Made by a program: the position numbers and the translations under genes | Notes under the pieces: model-generated | Told to the model about the DNA's origin: nothing | The model's input: the letters and a program-made list of their open reading frames with translations, nothing else | The model's database searches: none | In this document: piece after piece, positions 37,000 through 46,358 of the stretch | Layout: every line of letters begins with the position of its first letter | Numbering within the stretch: the stretch's first letter is position 1 | DNA from: Microbacteriaceae bacterium VKM Ac-2854 | GTDB lineage: Bacteria; Actinomycetota; Actinomycetes; Actinomycetales; Microbacteriaceae | Reading direction: 5' to 3' | Assembly (NCBI GenBank): GCA_013205085.1 | Contig: JABMLH010000003.1 | Span: 620,001 to 684,000 of the forward strand | Length of the DNA stretch: 64,000 nt

Positions 37000-38454
37000 T
37001 CAGCGACGTTCGCGCCACGGCATCGCCGCGACGCGCTTGGGTGCGGTCACGACCGGCTTGTCGGTCACGACCTCCGCGTTCGCCTGCGCGGCGCGGCCGA
37101 TGAGGACGCCGAGGAAGATGAAGACCATCGGGTAGGTGTACACGGCCTGGGTCGCGATGGAGATCGCGTAGAAACCGAAGATCGCGATGTAGCCGGCGTC
37201 GCCGCGGCGGATCAGCTTCAGCAGCAACCAGGCGAGCAGACCGACGAAGATCAGCAGGGCGATGACGCCGTTCTCGGCGCCGATCTGGGCGTAGACGTTC
37301 TCCGCGATGACCTTGGTGCCGTTGTAGTACCAGGCCGGGAACGTGCCGATGTCGTCGTAGTCGTAGAAGTACGCACCGAAGTTGTTGGGTCCGACGCCGA
37401 AGACGTGGTCGCCCATCATCCTCAGCCCGACCTCGGTCTTGAGGCTTCGGAGGTCGAGGGAGCCGAGGATGCTGGCGTCACCGGAGTTGGTCAGGCCCAG
37501 CTTGGACAGCTGCAGCTCCATGAACGCTCGAGCAGCATTGTTCGAGATGACGAAGACGATACCGACCAGCGACGCGACGATGCCGAAGAAGAACAGCACG
37601 GCACGCGGCGCGAGCAGCAGGGCGAGCACGACCGCCGCCGCGAGTCCGACGACCGCGGTCGTCGACTGAGACGTCCAGATGCAGTACGCGGCGACGAGAG
37701 CCGAGAAGATCGCGCGCTCGCGAAGACAGATGATCAGGACGAAGCCCGAATAGAAGCCGAACTCCTGGCCGAGGAGGAACGGCCCCTGTCGGGCACCGCC
37801 CTCACCGCCACCGCCTTCGAGGTCGACGCCGGAGTACCGGCTCGCGAATCCGAGAGACGTGAGCAGCTCACCCTGACCCGCGTCGTTCAACACGATCCGG
37901 AAGATCGTCGCAGCGGCGGCGAGCCAGATGGACAGGGTGAGTCCGAGGCGGATCAGTTCCAGCCGAGTCCGGCTCACCACGAACGCCATCGCGATGACGG
38001 CGCAGCTCAGCGCTCCGTAGACGACGGACTGCGACGTGATGCCGCTCGGATAGGCGAGAGAGACGGCGCCGCCGGTCGGAGGCAGGTTCAGGACGTTGAT
38101 ACTGGTCGCGAACAGGACGACACCGGCCAACGCGAGCAGCAGCCAGTGCCCAGCGACGAGTGCGACCTTCTGCTTGCGGGCGAAGAGCACGTAGACGGCG
38201 ATCGCCAGAACGAGGAGCACGTCGGTCGCGCGAATCGTCTGCCCGATGTTGAGTGTGAACGCCGAGCTGAACGGCGTGAGCACCATGGCCCAGAACACGA
38301 TCTTCTCGTAACGTTCCGACTCGGCGTAGGCAGCCCGGGAACGACGGAGGAGGCCGAGTCTGGCGACGCGCTCCGAGCGTGCGGTGCGGTTCTTCGCGGC
38401 GCGCGCCGGAACCCGGCCGGTCACTCGGCTGGCCTTGGTCTCTCCCACGCTCAC
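37000..38454 (-). CDS. O-antigen polymerase/ligase-like membrane protein (Wzy-type)
   Basis: A 484-residue protein with ten or more predicted membrane helices and a long periplasmic loop (~220-330 region around SGVDLEGGGGEGG), preceded by a basic cytoplasmic N-terminus. The segment GDHVFGVGPNNFGAYFYDY near residue 360 matches the conserved G-x-G-x-N/G block of the Wzy_C/O-antigen ligase family. It should polymerise lipid-linked repeat units at the outer face of the membrane. Neighbouring flippase and initiating transferase genes fit a Wzx/Wzy pathway. A co-polymerase (Wzz) is not present. Confidence 0.75.
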   Translation of the reverse strand: MSVGETKASRVTGRVPARAAKNRTARSERVARLGLLRRSRAAYAESERYEKIVFWAMVLTPFSSAFTLNIGQTIRATDVLLVLAIAVYVLFARKQKVALVAGHWLLLALAGVVLFATSINVLNLPPTGGAVSLAYPSGITSQSVVYGALSCAVIAMAFVVSRTRLELIRLGLTLSIWLAAAATIFRIVLNDAGQGELLTSLGFASRYSGVDLEGGGGEGGARQGPFLLGQEFGFYSGFVLIICLRERAIFSALVAAYCIWTSQSTTAVVGLAAAVVLALLLAPRAVLFFFGIVASLVGIVFVISNNAARAFMELQLSKLGLTNSGDASILGSLDLRSLKTEVGLRMMGDHVFGVGPNNFGAYFYDYDDIGTFPAWYYNGTKVIAENVYAQIGAENGVIALLIFVGLLAWLLLKLIRRGDAGYIAIFGFYAISIATQAVYTYPMVFIFLGVLIGRAAQANAEVVTDKPVVTAPKRVAAMPWRERR

Positions 38455-38660
38455 TCCCCTATTGTGCGTGCGAGCGTCGCTTCCGCCAAAACGGATACGG
38501 GAGAACGACGACCGATGGTCGGCGCCTGCGCACGCCTTCGACGGGACTTTCTGCGATGAAGTCGGTGCGGTCGGGTCGGATACGCCCCCGTCGTGGGACG
38601 GATGGGCGAAGGGTCTCTCACTTCGCCCCTGAGCGACCCGCCCAGCCCTATCGTCGTCGC

Positions 38661-39953
38661 ATGCCGAACCCCGCCATTCGACTGGACTCCCTGACGGGCA
38701 TTCGATTCTTCGCCGCCGCCGCGGTCTTCGGCCACCACGCCGGACTCTACGCTGCCGACGGCGAGTTCTCCGCGCTCGCGGATGGAATGGTCGGCGTCAG
38801 CCTCTTCTACATCCTGAGCGGATTCGTCCTGACCTGGACGGCTCGACGTGAGGACACGCTCGGTGCGTTCTACCGCCGTCGCCTGGCACGGATCTACCCG
38901 GTCTTCCTGCTCGCGTGGATCATCTCGCTCGGCGTCAACCAGATCGCGCAGACCGCTCAACTCACGGACCTGCTCGTGCCGAGCCTGTTGCAGAGCTGGT
39001 TCCCGTGGCGCGAGGTGTACTTCGCCGGCAACGCCGTGTTCTGGTCCCTCGCCGTCGAGGCGTTCTTCTACTTGGTGTTCCCGTTCCTGCACCGTCTGCT
39101 CGTCGACCGCGCCACGCGGACGATCGTCCTGGTCATGCTCGTCGCCGGCGCGATCACGGTCGGCGTCGCGGCCTCGACATCCGGGCTCCCCGCGACGGAC
39201 TTCACCCGCTGGCTGACCATGATCTTCCCACCGCTGCGCCTGATGGAGTTCGTCCTGGGTATGGGCGTCGGACTGCTCCTGCGCCGAGGCATCAGGGTTC
39301 CGGTTCCGCTATGGTCGGCGCTCGTTCTGTGCGTCGTCGGGTACCTTCTGGCCCAATTCGTGCCGGAGACGATGGCTCGGTACACGATCACGCTGCTGCC
39401 GTTCGTGCTCCTGGTGTGGACCCTCGCACAGGCCGATCTGAGCGGCCGTTGGAGTCCGTTCCGCTCGAAGGCGATCGTGACCGGTGGCGCGATCTCCTAC
39501 TCCTTCTACCTGATCCACGCGATGGGTCTCACGATCGCTTTCTCGTTCATCCGTCGCGCCGGCGTCGACGTCGCCACCATCCCGGACGTCGCCCTCTGGG
39601 GCTTGCTGCTGGTCATCTTCGTCGGCTGCCAGGTCGTGGCGTGGCTGCTGCACACGTTCGTCGAGACACCGTTCGAAGCCGCATTCCGCACAGGATGGGA
39701 TGGGGCGCGGCTCCGACAGGCGTACGCCCGACTATTCGACCGGCAGATGCGTGCGCAGAATGCCGCCCAGATTCGCCGACGCGGCGGCAGTCAGGTGCGC
39801 CCCGTCGTAGCGGACGACGGTCGTGCCGATGACCATGGGGCAGACCCTCTCGGCGTCGCACAACCAGCCGCTGACGTCGACGAAGGTCGCGTTCGTGGCG
39901 GCGGCTCCGGCACGCTCGGCGGCACTCTTCCTCTCGAAAGTCGCGTCGACTGA
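38661..39953 (+). CDS. acyltransferase 3 family membrane protein
   Basis: A 430-residue O-acyltransferase with about ten membrane helices. IRLDSLTGIRFFAAAAVFGHHAG supplies the catalytic-site His, and FYRRRLARIYPVFLLAW the R-x-x-R-I-x-P motif typical of acyltransferase_3 (OafA-like). It probably acetylates the surface polysaccharide. The ATG at 38661 begins the family domain. The usual protein end is near LLHTFVETPFEAAF; from there the frame continues ~73 residues through low-complexity Arg/Asp-rich sequence and overlaps the 3' end of the convergent acyltransferase-SGNH gene by 222 bases, so the tail is probably a read-on after loss of the original stop. Confidence 0.85.
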   Translation: MPNPAIRLDSLTGIRFFAAAAVFGHHAGLYAADGEFSALADGMVGVSLFYILSGFVLTWTARREDTLGAFYRRRLARIYPVFLLAWIISLGVNQIAQTAQLTDLLVPSLLQSWFPWREVYFAGNAVFWSLAVEAFFYLVFPFLHRLLVDRATRTIVLVMLVAGAITVGVAASTSGLPATDFTRWLTMIFPPLRLMEFVLGMGVGLLLRRGIRVPVPLWSALVLCVVGYLLAQFVPETMARYTITLLPFVLLVWTLAQADLSGRWSPFRSKAIVTGGAISYSFYLIHAMGLTIAFSFIRRAGVDVATIPDVALWGLLLVIFVGCQVVAWLLHTFVETPFEAAFRTGWDGARLRQAYARLFDRQMRAQNAAQIRRRGGSQVRPVVADDGRADDHGADPLGVAQPAADVDEGRVRGGGSGTLGGTLPLESRVD

Positions 39954-41783
39954 CTTCGCGCATGCGCTCGGCGCGGCGAATCGGGTGAGGCAGGCAGCCG
40001 GATCCACGGCCGACGGAGGGTTGGAGAGTATCGCCACGGAGGCGCCGGTCTCACGAGCAGCACCGACGAAACGCGCAACAGCGTCCTGCCATTCGAGCTC
40101 CGCCTCCTGGCCGGACGCGCCGCTCTCGAGTTGCTCGATGTGGCGTTGCGAATTCGAGGTGATCACGAGGTCCGGCTGCAGAGTCCTGACCTCATCCATC
40201 ATCGTCTCCTGGGCAGAAGCGCATCGGTCTGCTCGAGTGCCCGAATCGACACGAACCGGGATCGCGGGACAGTCGGCGAAGCCGAGACCGACGACGTTCC
40301 AGGTCGGCAACGCCGCCACAACCGCCGGCAGCCACGACACGCCGACCGAATCGCCGATGACGAGCACGGTCCCCTCCGGGGACGTGACATCGAACTCGCA
40401 CCGTTTCGGTTCCGCGTCCGACATGAAGCTGTTCCGGCAACCGGTCGAGGTGTTCATCGCGGGCACCGCTAAGCCGTCGTCAACGGATGCCAGGTCGACG
40501 GCGGGCCACGAGGTGGAATCCGCGGCGGCCTCCGTCGCCGCGGCCAGCGCCTGCTCGGAGACCCACGCCGGATCGATCGCGATGTCGGCTACTGCGCTCG
40601 GGATCGGACGTTGCGACGATACGACCGCGAACGGCCCCACCAGTTGCACCGCCGACACCGCGATCACCAGGGCTCCAACAGCCAGTGCGCCGATCACCTG
40701 CATGCGCCGTCGGGCATGGACGTGACCTCGCAGCCACGCCGAGCGGATGACGGGGACCTCGACGTAGCGGTAGGACAGAGCGGAAAGACCGAAGGCGACG
40801 ATGATCGCGGCCAAGGTCGTCGAGATGGCGTGTCCGGGAAACAGGGCGTTGGCGAACACGATGACCGGGAAGTGCCACAGATACAGCGAGTAGGAGATGC
40901 GCCCGACGTATTGCGAGACCGGATTGGTGAGCACCACGATCCCGCGCTGCTGATGGCCGCCCGCGATGATCAGCAGCGAACCGACGACGGGCACGAGCGC
41001 CCACGGGCCCGGAAACGGCCAGGACGGAAGCACGACGAACGCACCGACCACGATCAGGATCAGGCCGGACCACGCCAGCGATCGCGCGACGATCTCGGAC
41101 AGCCGAAGCCGATGGATGGTGACCGCGAGGATGGCGCCGGCAGCGAGTTCCCACACCCGCGAGACGGTATCGAAGTAGGCGAACTCGCGCAGGAAGAACG
41201 ATGTGCCCAGCGACCAGGCGAACGAGAGGACGGCAACAGCAACCATCCACGCCGCGAGGTGGCGGGAGCGAGAGCGTTGACGTTTCAGCGCCCAGACCGC
41301 GACGCCGAGAATCAGCAGCGGCCAAACGATGTAGAACTGTTCCTCGACCGCGAGCGACCAGAAGTGTTGGACGGGCGAGACCGGGCCGTCCGCGGCGAGG
41401 TAATCGGTGCGCAGTCGAATGAAATGCCAGTTCGAGGCGAAGAGCAGTCCGGCAACGCCATCGAGCAGCACCTGCCGCGCCTGCGTCGGGTACCAGACCA
41501 GGTGGGCGACGGCCACGGTCGCCGCGAGCACGAGCAGCGCAGCGGGCAGAATGCGCTTGACCCGTCGGATGTAGAAGTGCTGGAACGAGATCCAGCCGGT
41601 GCGGCCGAACTCGCGCACAAGGATCCCGGTGATCAGGAACCCGGAGAGGACGTAGAACACGTCCACTCCGATGAAACCACCGAGCGGCCACTCGAAGAAG
41701 TGATTGACGACGACGGCGAGCACTGCGACGGCACGCAATCCATCCAGATCACCTCGCCGCGGATGTTGGCTCGACTGTGACAC
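39732..41783 (-). CDS. acyltransferase 3 / SGNH-hydrolase fusion (OafA-type O-acetyltransferase)
   Basis: A ~683-residue fusion. Residues ~10-370 are the membrane acyltransferase domain (LDGLRAVAVLAVVVNHF, FYVLSGFLITG, FYIRRVKRILPAA and the HFWSLAVEEQFYIVWP block). Residues ~440-683 are an extracytoplasmic SGNH domain with VLVIGDSVGVSW and a C-terminal DGAHLT. In OafA/OatA-like proteins the first part moves acetyl across the membrane and the second transfers it to the sugar. The GTG at 41783 is chosen: it has GGGGGAAAC upstream and a TAGACT -10 element at 41842-41837, whereas an in-frame ATG at 41864 would precede that promoter. Confidence 0.88.
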   Translation of the reverse strand: MSQSSQHPRRGDLDGLRAVAVLAVVVNHFFEWPLGGFIGVDVFYVLSGFLITGILVREFGRTGWISFQHFYIRRVKRILPAALLVLAATVAVAHLVWYPTQARQVLLDGVAGLLFASNWHFIRLRTDYLAADGPVSPVQHFWSLAVEEQFYIVWPLLILGVAVWALKRQRSRSRHLAAWMVAVAVLSFAWSLGTSFFLREFAYFDTVSRVWELAAGAILAVTIHRLRLSEIVARSLAWSGLILIVVGAFVVLPSWPFPGPWALVPVVGSLLIIAGGHQQRGIVVLTNPVSQYVGRISYSLYLWHFPVIVFANALFPGHAISTTLAAIIVAFGLSALSYRYVEVPVIRSAWLRGHVHARRRMQVIGALAVGALVIAVSAVQLVGPFAVVSSQRPIPSAVADIAIDPAWVSEQALAAATEAAADSTSWPAVDLASVDDGLAVPAMNTSTGCRNSFMSDAEPKRCEFDVTSPEGTVLVIGDSVGVSWLPAVVAALPTWNVVGLGFADCPAIPVRVDSGTRADRCASAQETMMDEVRTLQPDLVITSNSQRHIEQLESGASGQEAELEWQDAVARFVGAARETGASVAILSNPPSAVDPAACLTRFAAPSACAKSVDATFERKSAAERAGAAATNATFVDVSGWLCDAERVCPMVIGTTVVRYDGAHLTAAASANLGGILRTHLPVE

Positions 41784-41836
41784 GTTTCCCCCTGCTGGAC
41801 TCCGTCCGAAGCCGAAGAAGCCTCGATCAGTGGCAG

Positions 41837-41842
41837 AGTCTA
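41837..41842 (-). promoter_or_regulatory. putative -10 element of the acyltransferase-SGNH gene
   Basis: TAGACT on the minus strand matches the actinobacterial -10 consensus and predicts a leader of about 47 bases to the GTG at 41783. No clear -35 is seen. Confidence 0.35.
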
Positions 41843-41933
41843 GCGAAGAGCGAGCACTCCTCACACATCGACGTCGAACCCGACGCGCTCGGTCGCTTCG
41901 AGCGCGGGCGCTGGGGTCGATGAAGGGTCTCGG

Positions 41934-43151
41934 CTAAGCCTCCCGGGTTCGCCCGAGCGTCGCGCCACGAACCGCGTAGAGGATGCTCAAGGTCAGCGGC
42001 ATCAGAAGGGCCGCGAGGAGGGCGCCCGTGACGCCGAAGAACGCCGCGCCGAGGATCGACGCCGCGATCCCGATCAGGGAGCAGACGTTGACGGAGGTGT
42101 AGATGTAGTTCTGCTTGCCGGCCGGGACCAGCACGAGCAGACCGAAGGCACCCTGGAGCAGCGAACACGCGATCGCCAGCCCGATCAGCAGCAGATTCAG
42201 TTCGGAGATATCGGCCTCGCCGGCGAACAGGATCTGGATGATGAACGGCGAGAGCAGGATCCAACACACGAGGAAGACCACGGCCACACCGATCACGAAG
42301 ATCAAACTCGCTTTAGTGCGTCGGCGACGGGCGTCACCGGTCGATCCGCCGACCCAGGCGACGAAGGCCGAGGGCAGGAACGCGATCGCGTTGTACGCCG
42401 CTTTCTGCACTTGATCGGCCGCCGCGAAGATCGGCAGCACTCCCGGCGCGAAGATGCCGACGAAGCTCACCGAGCCGTACGTGTAGATCGACTGGGTGAT
42501 CCGGGACGACATCCCGTACAACTGACGGCGCAGCTCCGAGAGGGCTTCTCGCCAGGCGCCGGGCACAACGAACGGCCTCCGACCCATCACGCGCGCCCAG
42601 TTCAGCGTGAACATGGTGATGCCGGTCAGCACCATGCAGGCGCCGTACCATTCGAGCGGCAGACCGAGAAGAACACCGACGAGGGAGACGGTGTAACCGC
42701 CGAGACGAACGAATCCCTCGTTGATCACCAGATATCGCGGCTCACCGACGCCCGAGTAGTACCAGGAGGCCGACAGGCCGTTGGCTGCGGACGCAGTCAG
42801 GAACAGAGCCGTCGCAAGGGCGAACTCGGGTCGAAGCACCAGAAGCGCGAAGACGATTCCGAACGGAACGACGATGAGGAAGACGACCGACCTCGATAAC
42901 ACGCTGATGCGATAGGTACTCAGCCGCACATCCGGGTCCGGCGTCGTCGCGATCTGGTTCCCACCGACGACGTTCCACGCCATCATCACCAGGACGGCGA
43001 GGAGCGCGCCGACGCTCTGCCCGATCGCGAGCGACGACCATCCCCCGGAGCCGAACTTCGCCGAGATCAGGGGAAGCAACACCAGGGTTGCGAGGATCGA
43101 CATCGCCGGCATCAAGGCGAAGCCGAAGATCCTCCGGACGTGCTCCTTCAC
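41934..43151 (-). CDS. polysaccharide flippase-like membrane protein (Wzx/MATE superfamily)
   Basis: A 405-residue protein with about twelve membrane helices, beginning RRIFGFALMPAMSILATLVLLPLIS, the opening of polysaccharide-biosynthesis/Wzx proteins. It should flip the completed lipid-linked repeat unit to the outer face. It has the Wzx length and helix spacing but low sequence conservation, as usual for flippases. It follows the pyruvyl transferase by nine bases on the same strand, so both are probably co-transcribed from upstream of the transferase. Confidence 0.78.
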   Translation of the reverse strand: MKEHVRRIFGFALMPAMSILATLVLLPLISAKFGSGGWSSLAIGQSVGALLAVLVMMAWNVVGGNQIATTPDPDVRLSTYRISVLSRSVVFLIVVPFGIVFALLVLRPEFALATALFLTASAANGLSASWYYSGVGEPRYLVINEGFVRLGGYTVSLVGVLLGLPLEWYGACMVLTGITMFTLNWARVMGRRPFVVPGAWREALSELRRQLYGMSSRITQSIYTYGSVSFVGIFAPGVLPIFAAADQVQKAAYNAIAFLPSAFVAWVGGSTGDARRRRTKASLIFVIGVAVVFLVCWILLSPFIIQILFAGEADISELNLLLIGLAIACSLLQGAFGLLVLVPAGKQNYIYTSVNVCSLIGIAASILGAAFFGVTGALLAALLMPLTLSILYAVRGATLGRTREA

Positions 43152-43160
43152 GCGCTCGCC

Positions 43161-44405
43161 CTAGCCGGCGAACGGACGGGCGGCGAGTTCGACCACCGCA
43201 GGCAGACCATCGCGCACCCGCTCGCTCGCGTGCGGGACGTCGTCGACCATCGCCAGAGTCCGCTCGAGGAGAGCTCCGCGGACGGCGTCCTCGATCTCGA
43301 CGCAGTACTCGCTGATACCGAAGTTGGACAACAGACCGAACACCTTGCCCTGCACCGACAAGGCGACGTTCGGACGCCCGTTCATCAGGGACATCACGGC
43401 GAGGTGCATCCGACCCGTCACGATGAAGGAGGCAGCGGTCGAGACACCGCGGATGTCGGAGGGGCTGATCTCATCGGGTACGAGGCCGACGCGGCCGTCG
43501 GTCGTGAAGTGGTTCGCCAGCTGGCGACAATAGTCGAGGTCGTTGACGCCCTTGCGCAGGTCGTGCGGAAGGATCAGGACCGAGTAGCCCTTCTCGAGCA
43601 CAGCGTTGACCACATCGACGTAGGCCTCGAGGAGACCGGGCTTCGAGCTGACCAGGCCGCTGACGTTGACGATCACCGTCTCATCGCGACGGTCGGTGAT
43701 CACGGACATGATCTCGTTGATCCGCTCCGCACTGGAGAGCCGGTCGTCGTTGAAGACGAGGTCGGCGGATTCGGTCACCGCGACGCCCAGCGCGCGCAGC
43801 CGCTTGAAGCTCTCGGGATCACGAGCGTAGATGTCGACGCCGGCCTTGGACGCCAGCAGCGCTGCGCGACGGGCACTCGGACGCGGGGTCTCGTTCCAAC
43901 TGAAGGGCAGAAGGGCCGCGCGGAAACCGCGCTTGCTGGCCTGACGGGCGATCTCGAACCGCGCGACGGAGTCGGACGGGTTGTACAGTCCGTCCATCAC
44001 ATCAGCTCCGATGACGACGAGGCGGCCGTTTCGCTTGAGCCGACCGAGGAGTTCCGCTGCTCCCCGAACGTTGCCGATGGCGCCGCCGGTGATCAACCGC
44101 GGCATGCCCTCGACGACCACGTCTCCGCTGAAGTCCTTGGTGCGGTAGGAGTCGGCGGCGCGCGAGATCACGAGCACCTTGCCGCTGAGCTTGCGCAGGG
44201 CGCCCTCCACGAGCGCCTGGTCACCGATGCTGCCGCCACCGGACGGCGCCACGATGATCGTGTCGAACTCACCGTTCGAGTTCGCGGCGCTCGTGCGGTT
44301 GAGCGCGAGGGCGAGGAGGTTGTACAGCTCGGGTCCGCGCCACGAGTCGATGCGAAGGCGCGCCTTGCGCGCGACGGCACGAAGCTTTTTCTTGTCAAGA
44401 ATCAC
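43161..44405 (-). CDS. polysaccharide pyruvyl transferase family protein
   Basis: A 414-residue CsaB/PssM-like enzyme that adds ketal-linked pyruvate from phosphoenolpyruvate to sugars. IIVAPSGGGSIGDQALVEG is the N-terminal family motif, VSGLVSSKPG and ILPHDLRKGVNDLDY lie centrally, and the C-terminal VTGRMHLAVMSLMNGRPNVALSVQGKVFGL carries the conserved Arg-x-His. Pyruvylation gives negative charge to exopolysaccharides and anchors S-layer proteins in Bacillus. No SLH-domain protein is in the window. A 206-base gap separates it from the sugar transferase. Confidence 0.85.
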   Translation of the reverse strand: MILDKKKLRAVARKARLRIDSWRGPELYNLLALALNRTSAANSNGEFDTIIVAPSGGGSIGDQALVEGALRKLSGKVLVISRAADSYRTKDFSGDVVVEGMPRLITGGAIGNVRGAAELLGRLKRNGRLVVIGADVMDGLYNPSDSVARFEIARQASKRGFRAALLPFSWNETPRPSARRAALLASKAGVDIYARDPESFKRLRALGVAVTESADLVFNDDRLSSAERINEIMSVITDRRDETVIVNVSGLVSSKPGLLEAYVDVVNAVLEKGYSVLILPHDLRKGVNDLDYCRQLANHFTTDGRVGLVPDEISPSDIRGVSTAASFIVTGRMHLAVMSLMNGRPNVALSVQGKVFGLLSNFGISEYCVEIEDAVRGALLERTLAMVDDVPHASERVRDGLPAVVELAARPFAG

Positions 44406-44611
44406 GGAGTTGGTTCCTCATCGGTGGTGGTATCGAAAATCGTGCAGCGGCGCGGTCGTCCCGAGGATGATGCCGGCCGGGTACCCCCCTCGACCGGCGC
44501 GGGGCGCGCGGCTCGAAGACAGCGCTCCCGAGGAAGCGTCGAGACAGGGTACCGGAAGCCTGAGTCGGGCGTATTACGAGGCCTCGCGGCCACCGACCCG
44601 CCCGGATCCGC
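44406..44611 (-). other. gap between the sugar transferase and the pyruvyl transferase genes
   Basis: No gene or convincing terminator is recognised. A TACCCT hexamer on the minus strand (in the middle of the gap) could be a weak -10 element, but no matching -35 exists. Confidence 0.2.
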
Positions 44612-46117
44612 TCAGTGCGCGTCCTCTCCGGGCGCGACGACGGCCTTCACGGTTCGGAACAGCAGGGCGATATCGCCGGTGACCGACCAGTTCTCCACGT
44701 AGTACAGGTCGAGGCGCACCGCATCCTCCCACTCCAGCGTCGAGCGACCGCTGACCTGCCAAAGGCCGGTCATACCGGGCTTGACGATGAGGCGACGGCG
44801 GGCGGCGTCGTCGTAGAGCTCGACCTCGCCCTTCACCTGCGGACGGGGCCCGACCAGCGACATGTCACCGCGGAACACGTTGACCAGCTGCGGCACCTCG
44901 TCGATCGAGTACTTGCGGATGAAGCGGCCGATCGGGGTGATCCGCGGGTCGTTCTGGATCTTGAACAGCGGCTTCTCCGATGTGCCCTGCTCCTTGAGCA
45001 GGTCGGCGAGCATGTCGTTCGCGTTCACGATCATCGATCGGAACTTCAGCATGCCGAACGGCTGACCGTTCAGGCCGATGCGCTCGTTCGAGTAGAAGAC
45101 CGGTCCCGGGCTGCTGATCTTGATGGCGATGGCCACCACCAGGAACACCGGGCTCAGCACGAGCAGCAGCGCCGAGGAGCCGAGGAGGTCGAACGCCCGC
45201 TTCGTGGCACGCTTGCTGCCCTCGTAGCGCGGGGTCTCGATGTGGATCAGCGGCAGACCGGCGACCGGGCGGGTGTGGATGCGGGGGCCGCTGACGTCGG
45301 TGAGGCTCGGCGCCATCACGAGGTGCTGACGGCCGGGCTCGAGGCTCCAGCTGAGCTGGCGGATCTTCTCCGGCGGCAGGTGGTCGCTGGAGGTGATCAC
45401 GACCGTGTCGGCGCCGGTCTCGGCCAGGATGCTCGTGATCTGCTCGACCTGCATGTGTTCGAAGACGCGGATGTCGTGCTCCGTCAGCACCGAACCCTGC
45501 ACTCCCTCGGGGATGCAGGCGGCGACGACGCGGTAGCCGGCGGCGGGCGACTTGGCCAGCTCGCGCGCCGTGTGCTCGACCGTGGCCGGCGAGCCGACGA
45601 GGGCGACGAGCGAGGAGTAGCGACCGGCGCGACGCTGACGGCGCAGCCACATCCGCCACAGGGCTCGGGAGACCCACAGCAGGATCAGCCCGGCCGGGAG
45701 GGCCGTGGAGATGTAGCCGCGGGCGAACTCGATCCGGGCGAAGTAGGCGATGCAGCAGATCGCGGCGAACAACAGCAGAGTCGCGCTGAGGATCCGGCGG
45801 AATTCCGTCGTGTCCGTGCCGAGGATGCGGTCATCGCGCGTCGCGTAGAAGTTCAGCAGCAGCAGCCAGGCGATGGCGATGACGGCCGAGACCACCCAAT
45901 AGCTGACGAGGAAGGCGGAATAGGCGGCGAGGTCGCCGCGGACCGAGATCTGCTGCACCTCGGCGCCGAACCAGATCAGCTGACTGCCGAACACGGACAG
46001 CAGCACCACGATCACGTCGGTGACAACGAGCTTCCGGGCGAAGTCCCGCGACCACGGGCGGCGCCGCGCCGTACCCTCAGTCGCCTCGGACGACCCCACC
46101 TGATCCAACACAGTCAT
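44612..46117 (-). CDS. exopolysaccharide initiating polyprenyl glycosylphosphotransferase
   Basis: A 501-residue WbaP/CpsE-type enzyme that places the first sugar-1-phosphate on undecaprenyl phosphate. It has four to five membrane helices in residues 30-150, a central CoA-binding-like domain (to ~290), and the bacterial sugar-transferase domain from ~303: KRAFDLLGSSALLLVLSP, SSPGPVFYSNERIGLNGQPF, LKFRSMIVNA, and YSIDEVPQLVNVFRGDMSLVGPRP with KPGMTGLWQVSGRS. GGAGG four bases before the ATG at 46117 sets the start. An 11-bp hairpin lies directly before that site. It starts the polymer whose assembly the rest of the locus completes. Confidence 0.93.
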   Translation of the reverse strand: MTVLDQVGSSEATEGTARRRPWSRDFARKLVVTDVIVVLLSVFGSQLIWFGAEVQQISVRGDLAAYSAFLVSYWVVSAVIAIAWLLLLNFYATRDDRILGTDTTEFRRILSATLLLFAAICCIAYFARIEFARGYISTALPAGLILLWVSRALWRMWLRRQRRAGRYSSLVALVGSPATVEHTARELAKSPAAGYRVVAACIPEGVQGSVLTEHDIRVFEHMQVEQITSILAETGADTVVITSSDHLPPEKIRQLSWSLEPGRQHLVMAPSLTDVSGPRIHTRPVAGLPLIHIETPRYEGSKRATKRAFDLLGSSALLLVLSPVFLVVAIAIKISSPGPVFYSNERIGLNGQPFGMLKFRSMIVNANDMLADLLKEQGTSEKPLFKIQNDPRITPIGRFIRKYSIDEVPQLVNVFRGDMSLVGPRPQVKGEVELYDDAARRRLIVKPGMTGLWQVSGRSTLEWEDAVRLDLYYVENWSVTGDIALLFRTVKAVVAPGEDAH

Positions 46118-46129
46118 TTTCCTCCACGT

Positions 46130-46167
46130 GTGCTGCACGACCGACGAATGCGGTGATCGTGCAGCAC
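46130..46167 (-). promoter_or_regulatory. 11-bp hairpin in the leader of the sugar transferase gene
   Basis: GTGCTGCACGA at 46130-46140 pairs exactly with 46157-46167 around a 16-base loop, ending four bases before the GGAGG of the sugar transferase. In the mRNA it would stand just upstream of the ribosome site. It could act as an mRNA stabiliser, a protein-binding site or an operator. Confidence 0.5.
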
Positions 46168-46230
46168 GTTCGGCTGGACATCGACGAGCGGGCCCTGGCG
46201 GCGGTAGCGCTCTCGACCACAACGGAGGAA

Positions 46231-46236
46231 ATACTA
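46231..46236 (-). promoter_or_regulatory. putative -10 element of the sugar transferase gene
   Basis: TAGTAT on the minus strand is a strong TANNNT match. Transcription from it would give a leader of about 107 bases containing the hairpin at 46130-46167. No convincing -35 hexamer. Confidence 0.4.
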
Positions 46237-46358
46237 TCGGTCCCGTCCGCTCCGGTCCGACTCGGCGAAGGATACTTCGCATTCTTGGCACCCATCCGAG
46301 AGCCAGCCGCGAGACTCGCTCCGGGTCGCCCGGGCCGCCGGTGTAGACGCCGACGGGC

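Noticed and set aside
44612-46117. Sugar transferase as a duplicate of WecA
   Set aside because: It has the bacterial sugar-transferase domain (KRAFDLLG, LVGPRP), a different family from the polytopic MraY/WecA fold.
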